From NCBI GenBank assembly GCA_021770095.1, contig JAETRQ010000004.1, positions 156,998-220,997 on the forward strand: DNA of 64,000 nt, written 5' to 3'. The notes under the pieces were generated by a model that was not told the DNA's origin, ran no database searches, and saw only the letters and a program-made list of their open reading frames with translations. This stretch comes from Eubacteriaceae bacterium. Its GTDB lineage: Bacteria; Bacillota; Clostridia; Oscillospirales; Acutalibacteraceae. This document shows, piece after piece, positions 34,063 through 44,500 of this stretch. The position numbers and the translations under genes are program-made. Position 1 is the stretch's first letter; each line of letters starts with the position of its first letter.

Positions 34063-34253
34063 CTTGCCACCTCTTTCTTGAAAATCATATGATAACCACC
34101 CAATACAATATACCATTCTATCGAATAATTATAACACAAAAGATGAAGATATTGAATAGTTTGTGTGAACAAAAAATTAATTTTAATTTTTAAAAAAATT
34201 GCAATTTAGGTATATGAATTTGCAATGTTTTATGATAATATATAAAAGTAAAA

Positions 34254-34271
34254 TTATATCTTAAGATATAA
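34254..34271. promoter_or_regulatory. 18 bp perfect palindrome overlapping the purL ribosome site
   Basis: TTATATCTTAAGATATAA is self-complementary and its last A is the first base of the AAGGAG ribosome site (34271-34276). It could be a repressor operator or a hairpin masking translation. No purine riboswitch or PurR box was recognised in the 34063-34283 leader. Confidence 0.45.
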
Positions 34272-34283
34272 AGGAGAAAATTT

Positions 34284-37200
34284 ATGTCAAAAGTTTACCG
34301 TGTATTTGTTGAAAAGAAAAAAGGAAATGACATTGAAGCAGGACAAACTCTTGCCGACCTTAAAGAAAATGTCGGCATCACTTCACTTGAAGATTTGAGA
34401 ATCATAAACCGATATGATGCTCAGGGTGTCAGCAGTGAAGAGTTTGATGTGGCGGTAAGAACAATCTTATCCGAACCAAACCTTGACAATGTTACATATG
34501 AACTGACCATTCCGAGTGACTGGAAATTTTTTGTAACAGAATATCTTCCCGGTCAGTATGACCAGAGAGCAGACTCTGCTGCACAGTGTATCCAGTTATT
34601 GACAGCAGGTGAAAGACCTGAAATTCTGTCTGCAAAAGTAATTGCCGTAAAAGGTAATATTACAGACGCAGAATTTGAAAAAATAAAATCATACATTATC
34701 AACCCTGTTGAATCACGCGAGGCATCAAATGAAATGCCTGAATCTCTTGACATCAAAGCAGACATGCCTGCGGATATTGTGCGTATCAACGGATTTATTG
34801 AAAAAAGTGATGACGAAATAGCAGAATACCATGCATCAATGGGATTTGCAATGAGTGTTGCGGATTTATGCTGGGTAAGGGATTATTTTAAGAAAGATGA
34901 AAAACGCGACCCAAGTCTGACCGAACTGAAAGTTATTGACACTTATTGGTCAGATCACTGCCGCCACACTACTTTTGCAACACAGCTTGATAACATCAAG
35001 ATTAATGAGAGCAAATATAATGATGCAATAAATGATGCACTTGAAAAATATTTTGACATCAGAAAAGAAGTATACGGCGACAGAGATAAGATTGTCTGCC
35101 TTATGGATATGGCATGTATCGGTACAAAGGTACTCAAAAAACGCGGATATGTAAACGACCTTGATGAAAGCGATGAAATCAACGCTTGTTCCATTCAGGT
35201 TCCTGTTATTATTGACGGAAAAGAAGAACAGTGGCTTGTTCAGTTCAAGAACGAAACACACAACCACCCAACAGAAATTGAGCCGTTCGGCGGTGCTGCA
35301 ACCTGCCTTGGCGGTGCAATACGTGACCCATTGTCAGGCAGAGCATATGTTTATCAGGCAATGCGTGTTACAGGTTCAGGTGACCCGACAACTCCGTTTG
35401 AAGAAACACTTGATGCAAAACTCCCGCAGAGCAAAATCACAACAGGTGCTGCAGCAGGTTATTCAAGTTACGGCAATCAGATTGGTCTTGCCACAGGACA
35501 GGTAACCGAACTTTATGACGACGGATATGTTGCCAAAAGAATGGAAATCGGTGCAGTTATCGGCGCATCACCAAAGGACAATGTTAAGAGAGAATGCCCT
35601 GAAGACGGGGATATTATCGTACTCCTCGGCGGACGAACAGGACGTGACGGCTGCGGCGGTGCAACAGGTTCATCAAAAGCTCACGATTCATCATCTATTG
35701 AAACCTGCGGTGCTGAAGTACAAAAGGGCAATCCTCCTACCGAGCGTAAAATTCAGCGTTTGTTCAGAAAAGCAGAAGTAGCAAAAATGATTAAACGCTG
35801 CAACGACTTCGGTGCAGGCGGTGTATCCGTTGCTATCGGTGAACTTGCAGACGGACTCAAAATTGACCTTGACAAGGTTCCTAAAAAATATGACGGTCTT
35901 GACGGAACTGAACTTGCTATATCCGAATCACAGGAAAGAATGGCAGTTGTTCTTGACAAGGCTGATGTCGATAAATTCATCAAACTTTCAAACGAAGAAA
36001 ATCTTGAGGCAACCCCTGTTGCGGTTGTTACAGCAGAAAACAGACTTGAAATGACATGGCGCGGTGATAAGATTGTCAGCCTCAGCCGTGATTTCCTCAA
36101 TACAAACGGCGTTACACAGCATGCAAATGTTGAAATTGATGCGGTTGATGACAACCTTAATTACACAAAACAAATTCCTGACTGTCTCAAAAATCTTAAC
36201 AATGCCGAGGCACTCAAAGCAAACCTTGCCCGCCTTGAAGTATGTTCACAAAAAGGACTTGTTGAAAGATTCGACGCATCAATCGGTGCTGCAACTGTTC
36301 TTATGCCATACGCAGGTAAATATCAGCTGACTCCTGAAGAGGCAATGGTTGCAAAAATTCCTCTCCTTGAGGGCGAAACAGACACTGCAACCGTTATGGC
36401 ATATGGTTTCATTCCAAAACTTTCGCGCTGGTCTCCGTTCCATTCTGCTGCATTTGCAGTTTCGGAATCACTTGCAAAACTTGCTGCCGTCGGCTGTAAC
36501 CCGGCAAAAGCAAGACTCACATTCCAGGAATATTTTGAAAGACTCAACGATGTACCAAGCCGCTGGGGCAAACCTACTGCTGCACTCCTTGGTGCACTTA
36601 TGGCTCAGGTTGGATACAAATGTCCGTCAATCGGCGGTAAAGATTCCATGAGCGGTTCATTCAACGAACTTGATGTTCCTCCTACCCTCGTTTCTTTTGC
36701 AGTAGGTATGAGTGAAGCGTCAAAAACCGTCTCATCCCAGTTCAAGAGAATCGGCTCAACGGTAAAACTCCTTCCGCTTCCTGTTGATGAAAGCACAGGT
36801 CTCCCTGATTTTGAAAAAGCAATGGACCTTATGGTTAAAGTTTATGAAAAAATCAGAAGCGGAGAAATCCTTGCTGCATCGGTAGTAAAAGAAGGCGGTG
36901 CTGCTGCATGCGTATGCAAAATGGCATTCGGCAACAAGTATGGATTTACCTTTGCACAGGGACTGGATAAAGAAACTTTGTTCGCAGCAAAAGAAGCATC
37001 TTTTGTTGTTGAAATTGCAGATGACTGTGACATTGAAGGAATCACCCTTGGTACAACAAACGAAAACGGAATATTCATCATTGACGGTGAAGTACAGACT
37101 GTTGATGAACTCATCAGCGCATGGACAGGCAAACTCGAAAAAGTATTTGCAACAGACTCAGGCAAAACAGCAAATATGCCTTATGATGTTCCGCTTTACA

Positions 37201-38036
37201 GTGAGCGTTCCATATTTGTTGCAAAGAACAAAGTGGCAAAACCAAAAGTATTTATCCCTGCTTTCCCGGGTACTAACTGTGAAATTGACACAGCAAGAGC
37301 GTTTGAAAAAGCAGGAGCAGAAACATCAATCCTTGTGGTTAACAACCTTTCTTCATCAGCAATCAATGAAACCATTGATAAGATGGTGAAAGAAATTGAA
37401 ACATCTCAGATTATTATGCTTCCCGGCGGATTCAGCGGCGGTGACGAACCTGAAGGCTCAGGCAAATTCATTGCAACAACATTCAGAAATCCGAAAGTTA
37501 AGGAAGCAGTAACCAAACTCCTCAACTGCCGTGACGGACTTATGCTTGGTATATGCAACGGTTTCCAGGCACTCATCAAACTCGGTCTTGTTCCTTATGG
37601 TGAAATCAGAGAAATCAAAGAAGATGACCCGACATTGACATTTAACACAATCGGCAGACATATATCTTCAATGGCATACACAAGAGTATCAAGCGTTAAA
37701 TCCCCTTGGTTTAGCAGTGTGAATGCAGGCGATATGTTTGCAGTACCAATCAGCCACGGTGAAGGCAGATTTGTAGCAAACGATGATGTTATGAAAAAAC
37801 TTATCGAAAACGGTCAGATTGCAACGCAATATGTTAACCTTGACGGTGTGCCTGTCAGCGATATGCCGTTCAATCCTAACGGTTCTGTTTGTGCAGTTGA
37901 AGGTATTACATCACCTGACGGACGAATTCTTGGCAAAATGGGTCACTGTGAACGAAAAGGTGAAGACCTCTATGCGAATGTTCCGTTTGAAAAAGATATG
38001 AAAATATTTGAAAGCGGAGTTAACTATTTCAAATAA
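34284..38036 (+). CDS. purL: phosphoribosylformylglycinamidine synthase, single-chain PurL
   Basis: 1250 residues: a fused long-form enzyme with N-terminal PurS-like part and linker (1-230), tandem AIR-synthase-like ATP domains (about 230-960) and a C-terminal glutamine amidotransferase (about 980-1250). F-K-N-E-T-H-N-H-P-T-E-I and G-G-A-A-T marks the first ATP site. The amidotransferase has F-P-G-T-N-C-E, the nucleophile Cys in L-G-I-C-N-G-F-Q-A-L and P-I-S-H-G-E-G-R-F. It makes FGAM from FGAR, glutamine and ATP in purine synthesis. Other pur genes are not adjacent. The next gene (apgM) follows after 25 bp. Confidence 0.96.
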   Translation: MSKVYRVFVEKKKGNDIEAGQTLADLKENVGITSLEDLRIINRYDAQGVSSEEFDVAVRTILSEPNLDNVTYELTIPSDWKFFVTEYLPGQYDQRADSAAQCIQLLTAGERPEILSAKVIAVKGNITDAEFEKIKSYIINPVESREASNEMPESLDIKADMPADIVRINGFIEKSDDEIAEYHASMGFAMSVADLCWVRDYFKKDEKRDPSLTELKVIDTYWSDHCRHTTFATQLDNIKINESKYNDAINDALEKYFDIRKEVYGDRDKIVCLMDMACIGTKVLKKRGYVNDLDESDEINACSIQVPVIIDGKEEQWLVQFKNETHNHPTEIEPFGGAATCLGGAIRDPLSGRAYVYQAMRVTGSGDPTTPFEETLDAKLPQSKITTGAAAGYSSYGNQIGLATGQVTELYDDGYVAKRMEIGAVIGASPKDNVKRECPEDGDIIVLLGGRTGRDGCGGATGSSKAHDSSSIETCGAEVQKGNPPTERKIQRLFRKAEVAKMIKRCNDFGAGGVSVAIGELADGLKIDLDKVPKKYDGLDGTELAISESQERMAVVLDKADVDKFIKLSNEENLEATPVAVVTAENRLEMTWRGDKIVSLSRDFLNTNGVTQHANVEIDAVDDNLNYTKQIPDCLKNLNNAEALKANLARLEVCSQKGLVERFDASIGAATVLMPYAGKYQLTPEEAMVAKIPLLEGETDTATVMAYGFIPKLSRWSPFHSAAFAVSESLAKLAAVGCNPAKARLTFQEYFERLNDVPSRWGKPTAALLGALMAQVGYKCPSIGGKDSMSGSFNELDVPPTLVSFAVGMSEASKTVSSQFKRIGSTVKLLPLPVDESTGLPDFEKAMDLMVKVYEKIRSGEILAASVVKEGGAAACVCKMAFGNKYGFTFAQGLDKETLFAAKEASFVVEIADDCDIEGITLGTTNENGIFIIDGEVQTVDELISAWTGKLEKVFATDSGKTANMPYDVPLYSERSIFVAKNKVAKPKVFIPAFPGTNCEIDTARAFEKAGAETSILVVNNLSSSAINETIDKMVKEIETSQIIMLPGGFSGGDEPEGSGKFIATTFRNPKVKEAVTKLLNCRDGLMLGICNGFQALIKLGLVPYGEIREIKEDDPTLTFNTIGRHISSMAYTRVSSVKSPWFSSVNAGDMFAVPISHGEGRFVANDDVMKKLIENGQIATQYVNLDGVPVSDMPFNPNGSVCAVEGITSPDGRILGKMGHCERKGEDLYANVPFEKDMKIFESGVNYFK

Positions 38037-38061
38037 TATTGATACTTAGGAGCGTATTTTA

Positions 38062-39270
38062 ATGAAATATGTAATTGTTTTATACGACGGTATGGCAGAT
38101 TATCCCGTACCGGAACTTGACGGAAAGACACCGATGATGTGTGCAAACAAGCCAAATATGGATATGCTTGCAAGCAAAGGTGAAGTCGGTCTGATTAAAA
38201 CAGTCGCCGATGGATTAAAACCCGGAAGTGACGTCGCTAATATGAGCGTTATGGGATTTGACCCCATGAAATATTATACCGGCAGAAGCCCGCTTGAGGC
38301 AGCATCAATCGGTATTGATATGAAACCTACCGATGTTTCACTCAGAACAAATCTTGTAACCCTGTCAGAAGACGATTTGCCTTATGAAGAAAAAACGATT
38401 GAAGATTATTGTGCAGACGATATTTCATCGGAAGAGGCAGAAATTCTTATAAAATATATTGATGAAAAACTCGGAACGGATGAATTCAGATTTTATCCGG
38501 GTGTATCGTACCGTCACTGCCTTATTTGGGACAACGGCACAACAGAACTCGGAAAGATGACCCCTCCGCATGATATTACAGGCAAAGTTATAACCGAATA
38601 TCTTTCTGATTCGGAAAATGCAAAGCCGCTTATTGATATGATGAAAAAATCATATGATTTGCTTAAAGACCATCCTGTTAATATCGCAAGAAAAAAAGCA
38701 GGCAAAAGACCTGCTAACTCTATCTGGCTCTGGGGTGAAGGCAAAAGACCCGCACTCTCAGCATTTGAAGATATTTATGGTATCAAAGGTGCCGTTGTAT
38801 CTGCTGTTGACCTCATCAAAGGCATCGGCGGATGTGCAAAAATGGAGGTTGCCGAAGTAGAAGGTGCAACAGGATATATTGACACAAATTTTGAAGGCAA
38901 GGCAGAGGCAGGCGTTGAACTGCTTGACAGAAATGATTTGGTATATATTCATTTTGAAGCACCTGACGAATGCGGACACAGGGCAGAACCTGAAAATAAG
39001 GTCAGAGCAATTGAAATGATTGATGAAAGAGTATTACCGATACTTTTTAAAGGACTTGAAAAATTTGATGATTACAAGATTATGATACTCCCTGATCATC
39101 CAACACCTATCGTCACCCGCACACATGCAAGTGACCCTGTTCCTTACCTTATCTATCATAAGAACAAAGAAATTGACGGTGTTGATACAATCAATGAAGA
39201 AACTGCAAAAACAACAGGAAACTTTATTGAACATGGCCCGAGTGTTATGAAACACTTTCTTGAGGACTAA
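38062..39270 (+). CDS. apgM: cofactor-independent phosphoglycerate mutase, archaeal (ApgM) type
   Basis: 402 residues of the alkaline-phosphatase superfamily. V-L-Y-D-G-M-A-D (metal aspartate), the nucleophile Ser in D-V-A-N-M-S-V-M-G, and late metal residues in D-H-P-T-P-I-V-T-R-T-H are visible. It interconverts 3- and 2-phosphoglycerate in glycolysis. ApgM also occurs in many Clostridia. It is co-directional with purL and followed by a lipoprotein gene after 2 bp, so the three may form one transcript. Confidence 0.93.
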   Translation: MKYVIVLYDGMADYPVPELDGKTPMMCANKPNMDMLASKGEVGLIKTVADGLKPGSDVANMSVMGFDPMKYYTGRSPLEAASIGIDMKPTDVSLRTNLVTLSEDDLPYEEKTIEDYCADDISSEEAEILIKYIDEKLGTDEFRFYPGVSYRHCLIWDNGTTELGKMTPPHDITGKVITEYLSDSENAKPLIDMMKKSYDLLKDHPVNIARKKAGKRPANSIWLWGEGKRPALSAFEDIYGIKGAVVSAVDLIKGIGGCAKMEVAEVEGATGYIDTNFEGKAEAGVELLDRNDLVYIHFEAPDECGHRAEPENKVRAIEMIDERVLPILFKGLEKFDDYKIMILPDHPTPIVTRTHASDPVPYLIYHKNKEIDGVDTINEETAKTTGNFIEHGPSVMKHFLED

Positions 39271-39272
39271 TT

Positions 39273-39806
39273 ATGAAAAAGGCATGTAAAGCAGTTGCTT
39301 TCATTTTATCCATTGCAATGATATGCTCCCTTTTCGGTTGCAGCAAAAATGCAGATGACAGCGAAATTATCGGTGGGGCTGATAAAAAAACAAATATTAT
39401 TGTGTCCGGTAATGAATCCGTAACCGATTCAGATAATAACACAACAAATGAGGAACAAACCAGCGATAAGGTAACTGAATTTTCAACAGTGCTGGAAAAC
39501 GGAGATCCCGTTATATCGGAAGAAGATGCAAAAAAGGTTGCATACAAAGCTCTTGAAGAGGAGTGCAGAAATAAAACTTTCGCCGATGATATTAACAACT
39601 TTACCTTTGCTGATATACAGCGCTGTGATATAAGAGAAAGATACTGTGCATTCAATACAGGCTATGATAACAGCTCATACAATACAAGCGGTCATCCATA
39701 TTATGCAGTCCGCTATACTGACAATTCAGAAGTAGCAGGCTTTGCATATTTTTGTGTTGATTTAAGAACCGGAGATTTATTATTTTCAGGATATATGGGT
39801 GATTAA
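39273..39806 (+). CDS. small lipoprotein, possibly PepSY-like
   Basis: 177 residues. The signal ends in lipobox L-F-G-C (Cys24), followed by an Asn/Asp/Thr-rich flexible linker to about residue 85. A roughly 90-residue folded domain begins I-S-E-E-D-A-K-K-V-A-Y-K-A-L and ends G-F-A-Y-F-C-V-D-L-R-T-G-D-L-L. This helix-plus-strand layout resembles PepSY-type domains, but the match is by eye. It starts 2 bp after apgM. Function is unknown. Confidence 0.7.
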   Translation: MKKACKAVAFILSIAMICSLFGCSKNADDSEIIGGADKKTNIIVSGNESVTDSDNNTTNEEQTSDKVTEFSTVLENGDPVISEEDAKKVAYKALEEECRNKTFADDINNFTFADIQRCDIRERYCAFNTGYDNSSYNTSGHPYYAVRYTDNSEVAGFAYFCVDLRTGDLLFSGYMGD

Positions 39807-39826
39807 AATTTAAGGAGGATAAACCA

Positions 39827-41095
39827 ATGAACATTAATTCAATCTGTGTACAGGGTGGATATGAGCCGAAAAACGGCGAGCCAAGAGTTATCCCGATTGT
39901 ACAGAGCACAACATACAAATACGATTCAAGTGAAGAAATGGGCGATCTTTTTGACCTTAAAGCATCAGGCTATTTCTATTCACGCTTACAAAATCCGACT
40001 TGCGATTATGCCGCAAAAAAGATTGCTATGCTTGAGGGCGGTGTTGCAGGAATGCTCACCTCATCAGGTCAGGCAGCAAACTTTTATGCTGTTTTCAACA
40101 TTGCGCAGGCAGGTGACCATATCGTTTCATCCTCAGCAATTTACGGCGGAACATTCAATCTTTTCAACGTCACAATGCGGAAACTCGGAATTGATTTCAC
40201 GTTCGTGAGTCCTCATGCAAGTGAAGAAGAAATCCAGGCAGCATTCAAACCGAATACAAAGGCTGTTTTCGGCGAAACCATATCCAACCCAAGCCTTGAT
40301 GTGCTGGATATTGAAAAATTTGCAAAAGTTGCACACCGCAACGGCGTTCCGCTCATTATTGACAACACATTTGCAACACCTATCAACTGCCGTCCGTTTG
40401 AGTTTGGCTGCGATATTGTTACACATTCAACAACAAAGTATATGGAAGGCCACGCATCAACCATCGGCGGTGCAATTGTTGACAGCGGTAAATTTGACTG
40501 GACACAAAACGACAAATTCCCGGGTCTTACAACTCCTGATGACAGTTATCACGGCATAACATATACCGAAACATTCGGCGAAGGAGCATATATTACCAAG
40601 GCAACCGTGCAGTTAATGCGTGACCTTGGATCAATCCCTGCACCGCAAAATGCATTTTTGCTCAATGTCGGTCTTGAGACTTTGCACCTCAGAGTAGAAA
40701 GACACTGCGAAAATGCAAAAAAAGTTGCTGAGTATCTTAGCAATAACGATAAAATCAATTGGGTCAAATGTGCTATGCTCCCGACTGATGAACAATATTC
40801 ACTCGCACAAAAATATATGCCGAACGGCACCTGCGGAGTTGTTTCATTCGGTATAAAAGGCGGAAGAAAAGCCGCTACCGTGTTTATGGACTCACTCAAA
40901 CTCGCTGCAATCGTTACCCACGTTGCAGACGCACGTACCTGCTGCCTTCACCCTGCATCAACAACACATCGTCAGCTTACTGACGAACAGTTGGAGGAAT
41001 GCGGCGTAAGTCCTGATCTTGTACGCTTCAGCGTCGGAATTGAAGACGTTGATGATATTATTGAAGATATTCAGCAGGCTCTTGAAAAAATATGA
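39827..41095 (+). CDS. metY: O-acetylhomoserine sulfhydrylase (MetY type)
   Basis: 422 residues, the MetY length. The PLP lysine lies in H-S-T-T-K-Y-M-E-G-H. The pattern S-S-G-Q-A-A (PLP phosphate site), D-N-T-F-A-T-P (cofactor aspartate) and the characteristic long C-terminus place it with MetY rather than MetB/MetC. Reaction: O-acetylhomoserine plus sulfide to homocysteine plus acetate. AAGGAGG precedes the ATG. Its stop codon overlaps the ATG of the CsoR-family gene (ATGA), so translation of the regulator is coupled. No SAM riboswitch was found in the 20-base gap upstream. Confidence 0.94.
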   Translation: MNINSICVQGGYEPKNGEPRVIPIVQSTTYKYDSSEEMGDLFDLKASGYFYSRLQNPTCDYAAKKIAMLEGGVAGMLTSSGQAANFYAVFNIAQAGDHIVSSSAIYGGTFNLFNVTMRKLGIDFTFVSPHASEEEIQAAFKPNTKAVFGETISNPSLDVLDIEKFAKVAHRNGVPLIIDNTFATPINCRPFEFGCDIVTHSTTKYMEGHASTIGGAIVDSGKFDWTQNDKFPGLTTPDDSYHGITYTETFGEGAYITKATVQLMRDLGSIPAPQNAFLLNVGLETLHLRVERHCENAKKVAEYLSNNDKINWVKCAMLPTDEQYSLAQKYMPNGTCGVVSFGIKGGRKAATVFMDSLKLAAIVTHVADARTCCLHPASTTHRQLTDEQLEECGVSPDLVRFSVGIEDVDDIIEDIQQALEKI

Positions 41096-41382
41096 GCGAA
41101 CACAGGCATAATCACAGCCACTCCCATAAACACACAAAAGACGTTTCAAACCGCCTTGCAAGAGCAATCGGCCATCTGCAGAAAGTAAAAGATATGGTTG
41201 ATACAGGTGAGGATTGCTCTGATGTTCTGATTCAGCTTGCAGCAGTTAAATCGGCACTGAACAATACAGGCAAATTGATTTTGAAAGATCATTTGGAGCA
41301 TTGTATTGTCCACGCAGTTGAAGAGGGCGACGAAGAAATGCTCAGCGAACTCAACAACGCAATAGATAAATTTATAAAATAA
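41092..41382 (+). CDS. CsoR/RcnR/FrmR family metal-sensing repressor with His-rich tail
   Basis: 96 residues. The metal site of the family is in register: C42, H67 and C71 (Cys-x24-His-x3-Cys), the pattern used by copper-type CsoR and also seen in FrmR. The N-terminal residues 4-14 are H-R-H-N-H-S-H-S-H-K-H, an extra metal-binding tail. The rest is the expected three-helix bundle (R-L-A-R-A-I-G-H-L-Q-K-V). It represses a metal or electrophile response in the cytosol. Which ligand it senses is not settled. It overlaps metY by 4 bp, with no efflux pump adjacent. Confidence 0.9.
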   Translation: MSEHRHNHSHSHKHTKDVSNRLARAIGHLQKVKDMVDTGEDCSDVLIQLAAVKSALNNTGKLILKDHLEHCIVHAVEEGDEEMLSELNNAIDKFIK

Positions 41383-41386
41383 AATC

Positions 41387-41436
41387 AAACCGAAAAGATG
41401 GAAAACACCGATAACCGTCTTTTCGGTTTTGTTGTT
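41387..41436 (+). terminator. terminator after the CsoR-family gene
   Basis: ACCGAAAAGA pairs with TCTTTTCGGT around a 19-base loop, followed by TTTGTTGTTTTTT. Confidence 0.8.
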
Positions 41437-41506
41437 TTTTGTCGGATTGTGACTAATGCACAAACGGGTATTAAAAATTTTAGTTAAAATCACAACGGAA
41501 ATTCGA

Positions 41507-41535
41507 TTGCAAGAAAACTGTAAAAGGGTTATAAT
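41507..41535 (+). promoter_or_regulatory. promoter of the giant surface-protein gene
   Basis: TTGCAA (41507-41512), 17 bp, TATAAT (41530-41535), 62 bases before the ATG. Confidence 0.7.
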
Positions 41536-41597
41536 TTACATATATAACTATTTTTAATATAATAATTAAAAATAATAATAAAGAGAAGGAGTTTGTT

Positions 41598-44500
41598 ATG
41601 AAAAAAGTGAAACTTGGGAAACGCATAGTCAGTATATTCCTTGCTGTACTTATGGCGGTTACCGGATTGGTTCCTGCTTTCAATGCTTTTGCCGACAACG
41701 ACAGCGGTATTGAAAACAGAGATAAAATCCAGTTGTTCTATAAGGACACAGACACCGCCGTACCCAATTGGATAGATGAAACTGCTGCGGAAAAGCAAGA
41801 GTTTATCCAATATATGGTTGAAGGTGAAGAACTCAAACTCACCTACAAACTGATTGAGGGTACTGTTATGCCTGATAACGGCTACGTAAAGTGGTACAGC
41901 GAAACGCCGACACTTGTTGATGTTACACAGGATGGTGTAGTCAAGGCCTTCGACTCATCAAAAGGTGCAGTAATCCACACATGGATTGATAACGAGGTCA
42001 AGACCATACCTCTTGTCGGCTCCATTATGGCAACTGTTCTTGAAAAAGCATTGTTCAATGACAAAGTCAATGTCGATACAATGGATACGGAAGCCATTAT
42101 CAACGTTGTTGAAGGGGCTTTCGGTTCTGAGTCTATTCTTGCAAAGTGGATTGATTCGTACAAAGGTGAACTGATTGATTCACTTCGTTACTATCTTGAC
42201 AACATAAATTCAAATATTCACGTTACGTTATATTCTGCTGACGGAACCAAACTTGCAGATGACTACGTCAGAATTTGTGTAAACAGAAACGAAGAGTGGT
42301 ATGCAAAATTCCTCCCGAACGGAACACATATCACCAACAAATCACAAATCAACACAACCGTTGCAGTCGGCTCCAAAGTACAACTTTACGCTATAACCAC
42401 TCCGGTCAGACTCAAATACGGTGTTGTATATTCTGTTAAGAGTTCCTCCATCTTCCAAACCGGAAAAGCTGTTGCAACAGTAGATGACAGCGGACTTGTA
42501 ACATTCAAAAATAAAGGTACTGTTACCATTATTGTTTCACCTGACACGGAACAGGTAATTCAGGGAATTCTTGAATTCATCAACTACTTCTATAAACTTG
42601 AGAATACCGGAACAATCGACAGTAAAAAGATTGCAGATATTCTGATAAAATATATCGGTATTGATATTGACAGAACCGTACTTGCCGGACTTATAGATGC
42701 CTGCATTGCAATCAAAGACATTGCCGGTGATGCGGCTGACCCGGTTCAGCTTACTGCAACCGCGGTACAAATACTCAGCAACATAATTATGAAATTTGCA
42801 TATAACGATACAATCACGTTCAATGTTGTTGATTCGTCCCCATTAACAGACTTCCGAATTGAAGGGGTTAACCCGGACAATCCGGAGGAAACAGAAAAAT
42901 CCATCCGTTCTGTACAGGAAGGTTCTCAAATTCAGCTTAAAATTACGGATATAAAACCCGAAACGGCTGATACAAGTGACATTACATGGACCTCATCAGA
43001 CCCGTCCGTTGCAAGTGTAGACCCGATTACAGGTACGGTTACGGGCAGAGATGCAGGCGGCTCACTCGGTCAGTTTTCCAAAAATACGTGTGAAATTACA
43101 GCCACGTCGGCCGCAAACAATGTATCGCGAACCGTAACGATTACGGTTACAGGTAAAACGGGGCAATATATCTCCGACGCAGAAATCATCGGTCCGGATA
43201 CCCTTGAGGCTCCTGCACAGGCAGACTATTCTTTCTCTCTTTATCCAAACAGAGTTGCTGAATCAAAGAACCTCTACATGGAATGGGGTATCCAAACAGG
43301 CGAGGATGAAGAAGGAAATCCAACATATATCTGGGCAACAGATGAAACACCTGCTAACGACGGAATCGGTCAGATTGACTCAAAGGGTCATTATGAAACC
43401 GTAACCGGCGGTATTTGCACAATTGCATTGCATGCAAAAACCGGCTATCCGATACTTGATGATAATTTCTACGAAATTTCATCCTGTATCAAAACACTTG
43501 AAGTAACAAACGGAATTCCTATTGAAAATATTGAAATCAAAGCAACGGATGTCATTAAATCAGATACTTACGGTTCAAAACTCCTTACTGCTGAACCTGT
43601 TGTAATCGGTGATAACACTTACCAATATTACACAGTATCAAAAAACATTGCATCCATGTATCAGAACAGCGGTGCCGTAGTTAAGGCAGAAGTTTATCCT
43701 GAAACTGCATCAAACAAAAACCTCAGATGGGTAATTGATAACGACAATTACAAAGCAGATCCGCAGGATAATACACACACTGCAAACATAACACAGGCAA
43801 CTGCCCGTACCAAAGCAGATACTTTCAATGTTTATGCCGAATCGGAAGACGGAAAAGTAAGATCAAATGTAATCACAATCTGTCTTACCCGTAACTTTGC
43901 AAACAGCAACGTAATCAATGAAGATTCCGTTGATGTTACCAACGGTAAGACTGCCGATGCAACCCACACAATGAAATTTGACGGCAGCTGGACCGGTGAA
44001 GGATATGCATGTTACAAGTGTAACTGGTACTCAAGCGACGAATCCGTATTCACTGTTAAAAACAAAGGAAATGCAAACAGTGATGCAGTCCTGACCGGTG
44101 TGGATGTAGGCACTGCAACCCTCTACTGCGTATCTGCTGACGGCGGTATTGTGGATTCATGCGAAGTAACTGTTTACCCTGACAAAGAGTACTTACAGAG
44201 TATCGTTAAACTTTGTAACAAAACCGTTGTTAAAAAGACAAAAGAAAACAACGACCTTTACCAGGAATATATGCAGGCACTTGACCTTGCTTACTATGTT
44301 CTTTACGATGATACAATGACATCACAGTCAACCTGTGATACATATGCAGATGACCTTTTGTATGCATTCTACAGAGTAGGCGGATTTGTCGGCCTGGCAG
44401 ATATTAATATTCTCGGCACCGGCAAAACACAGCTTGAATCCGATTATGTAACCGTACCGGTCGGTCTCACAGAACGATATGACAAATGCAGTTATGACTT

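Noticed and set aside
39807-39826. SAM riboswitch before metY
   Set aside because: Only 20 bases separate it from the lipoprotein gene, and none of the SAM-I core motifs occur upstream.
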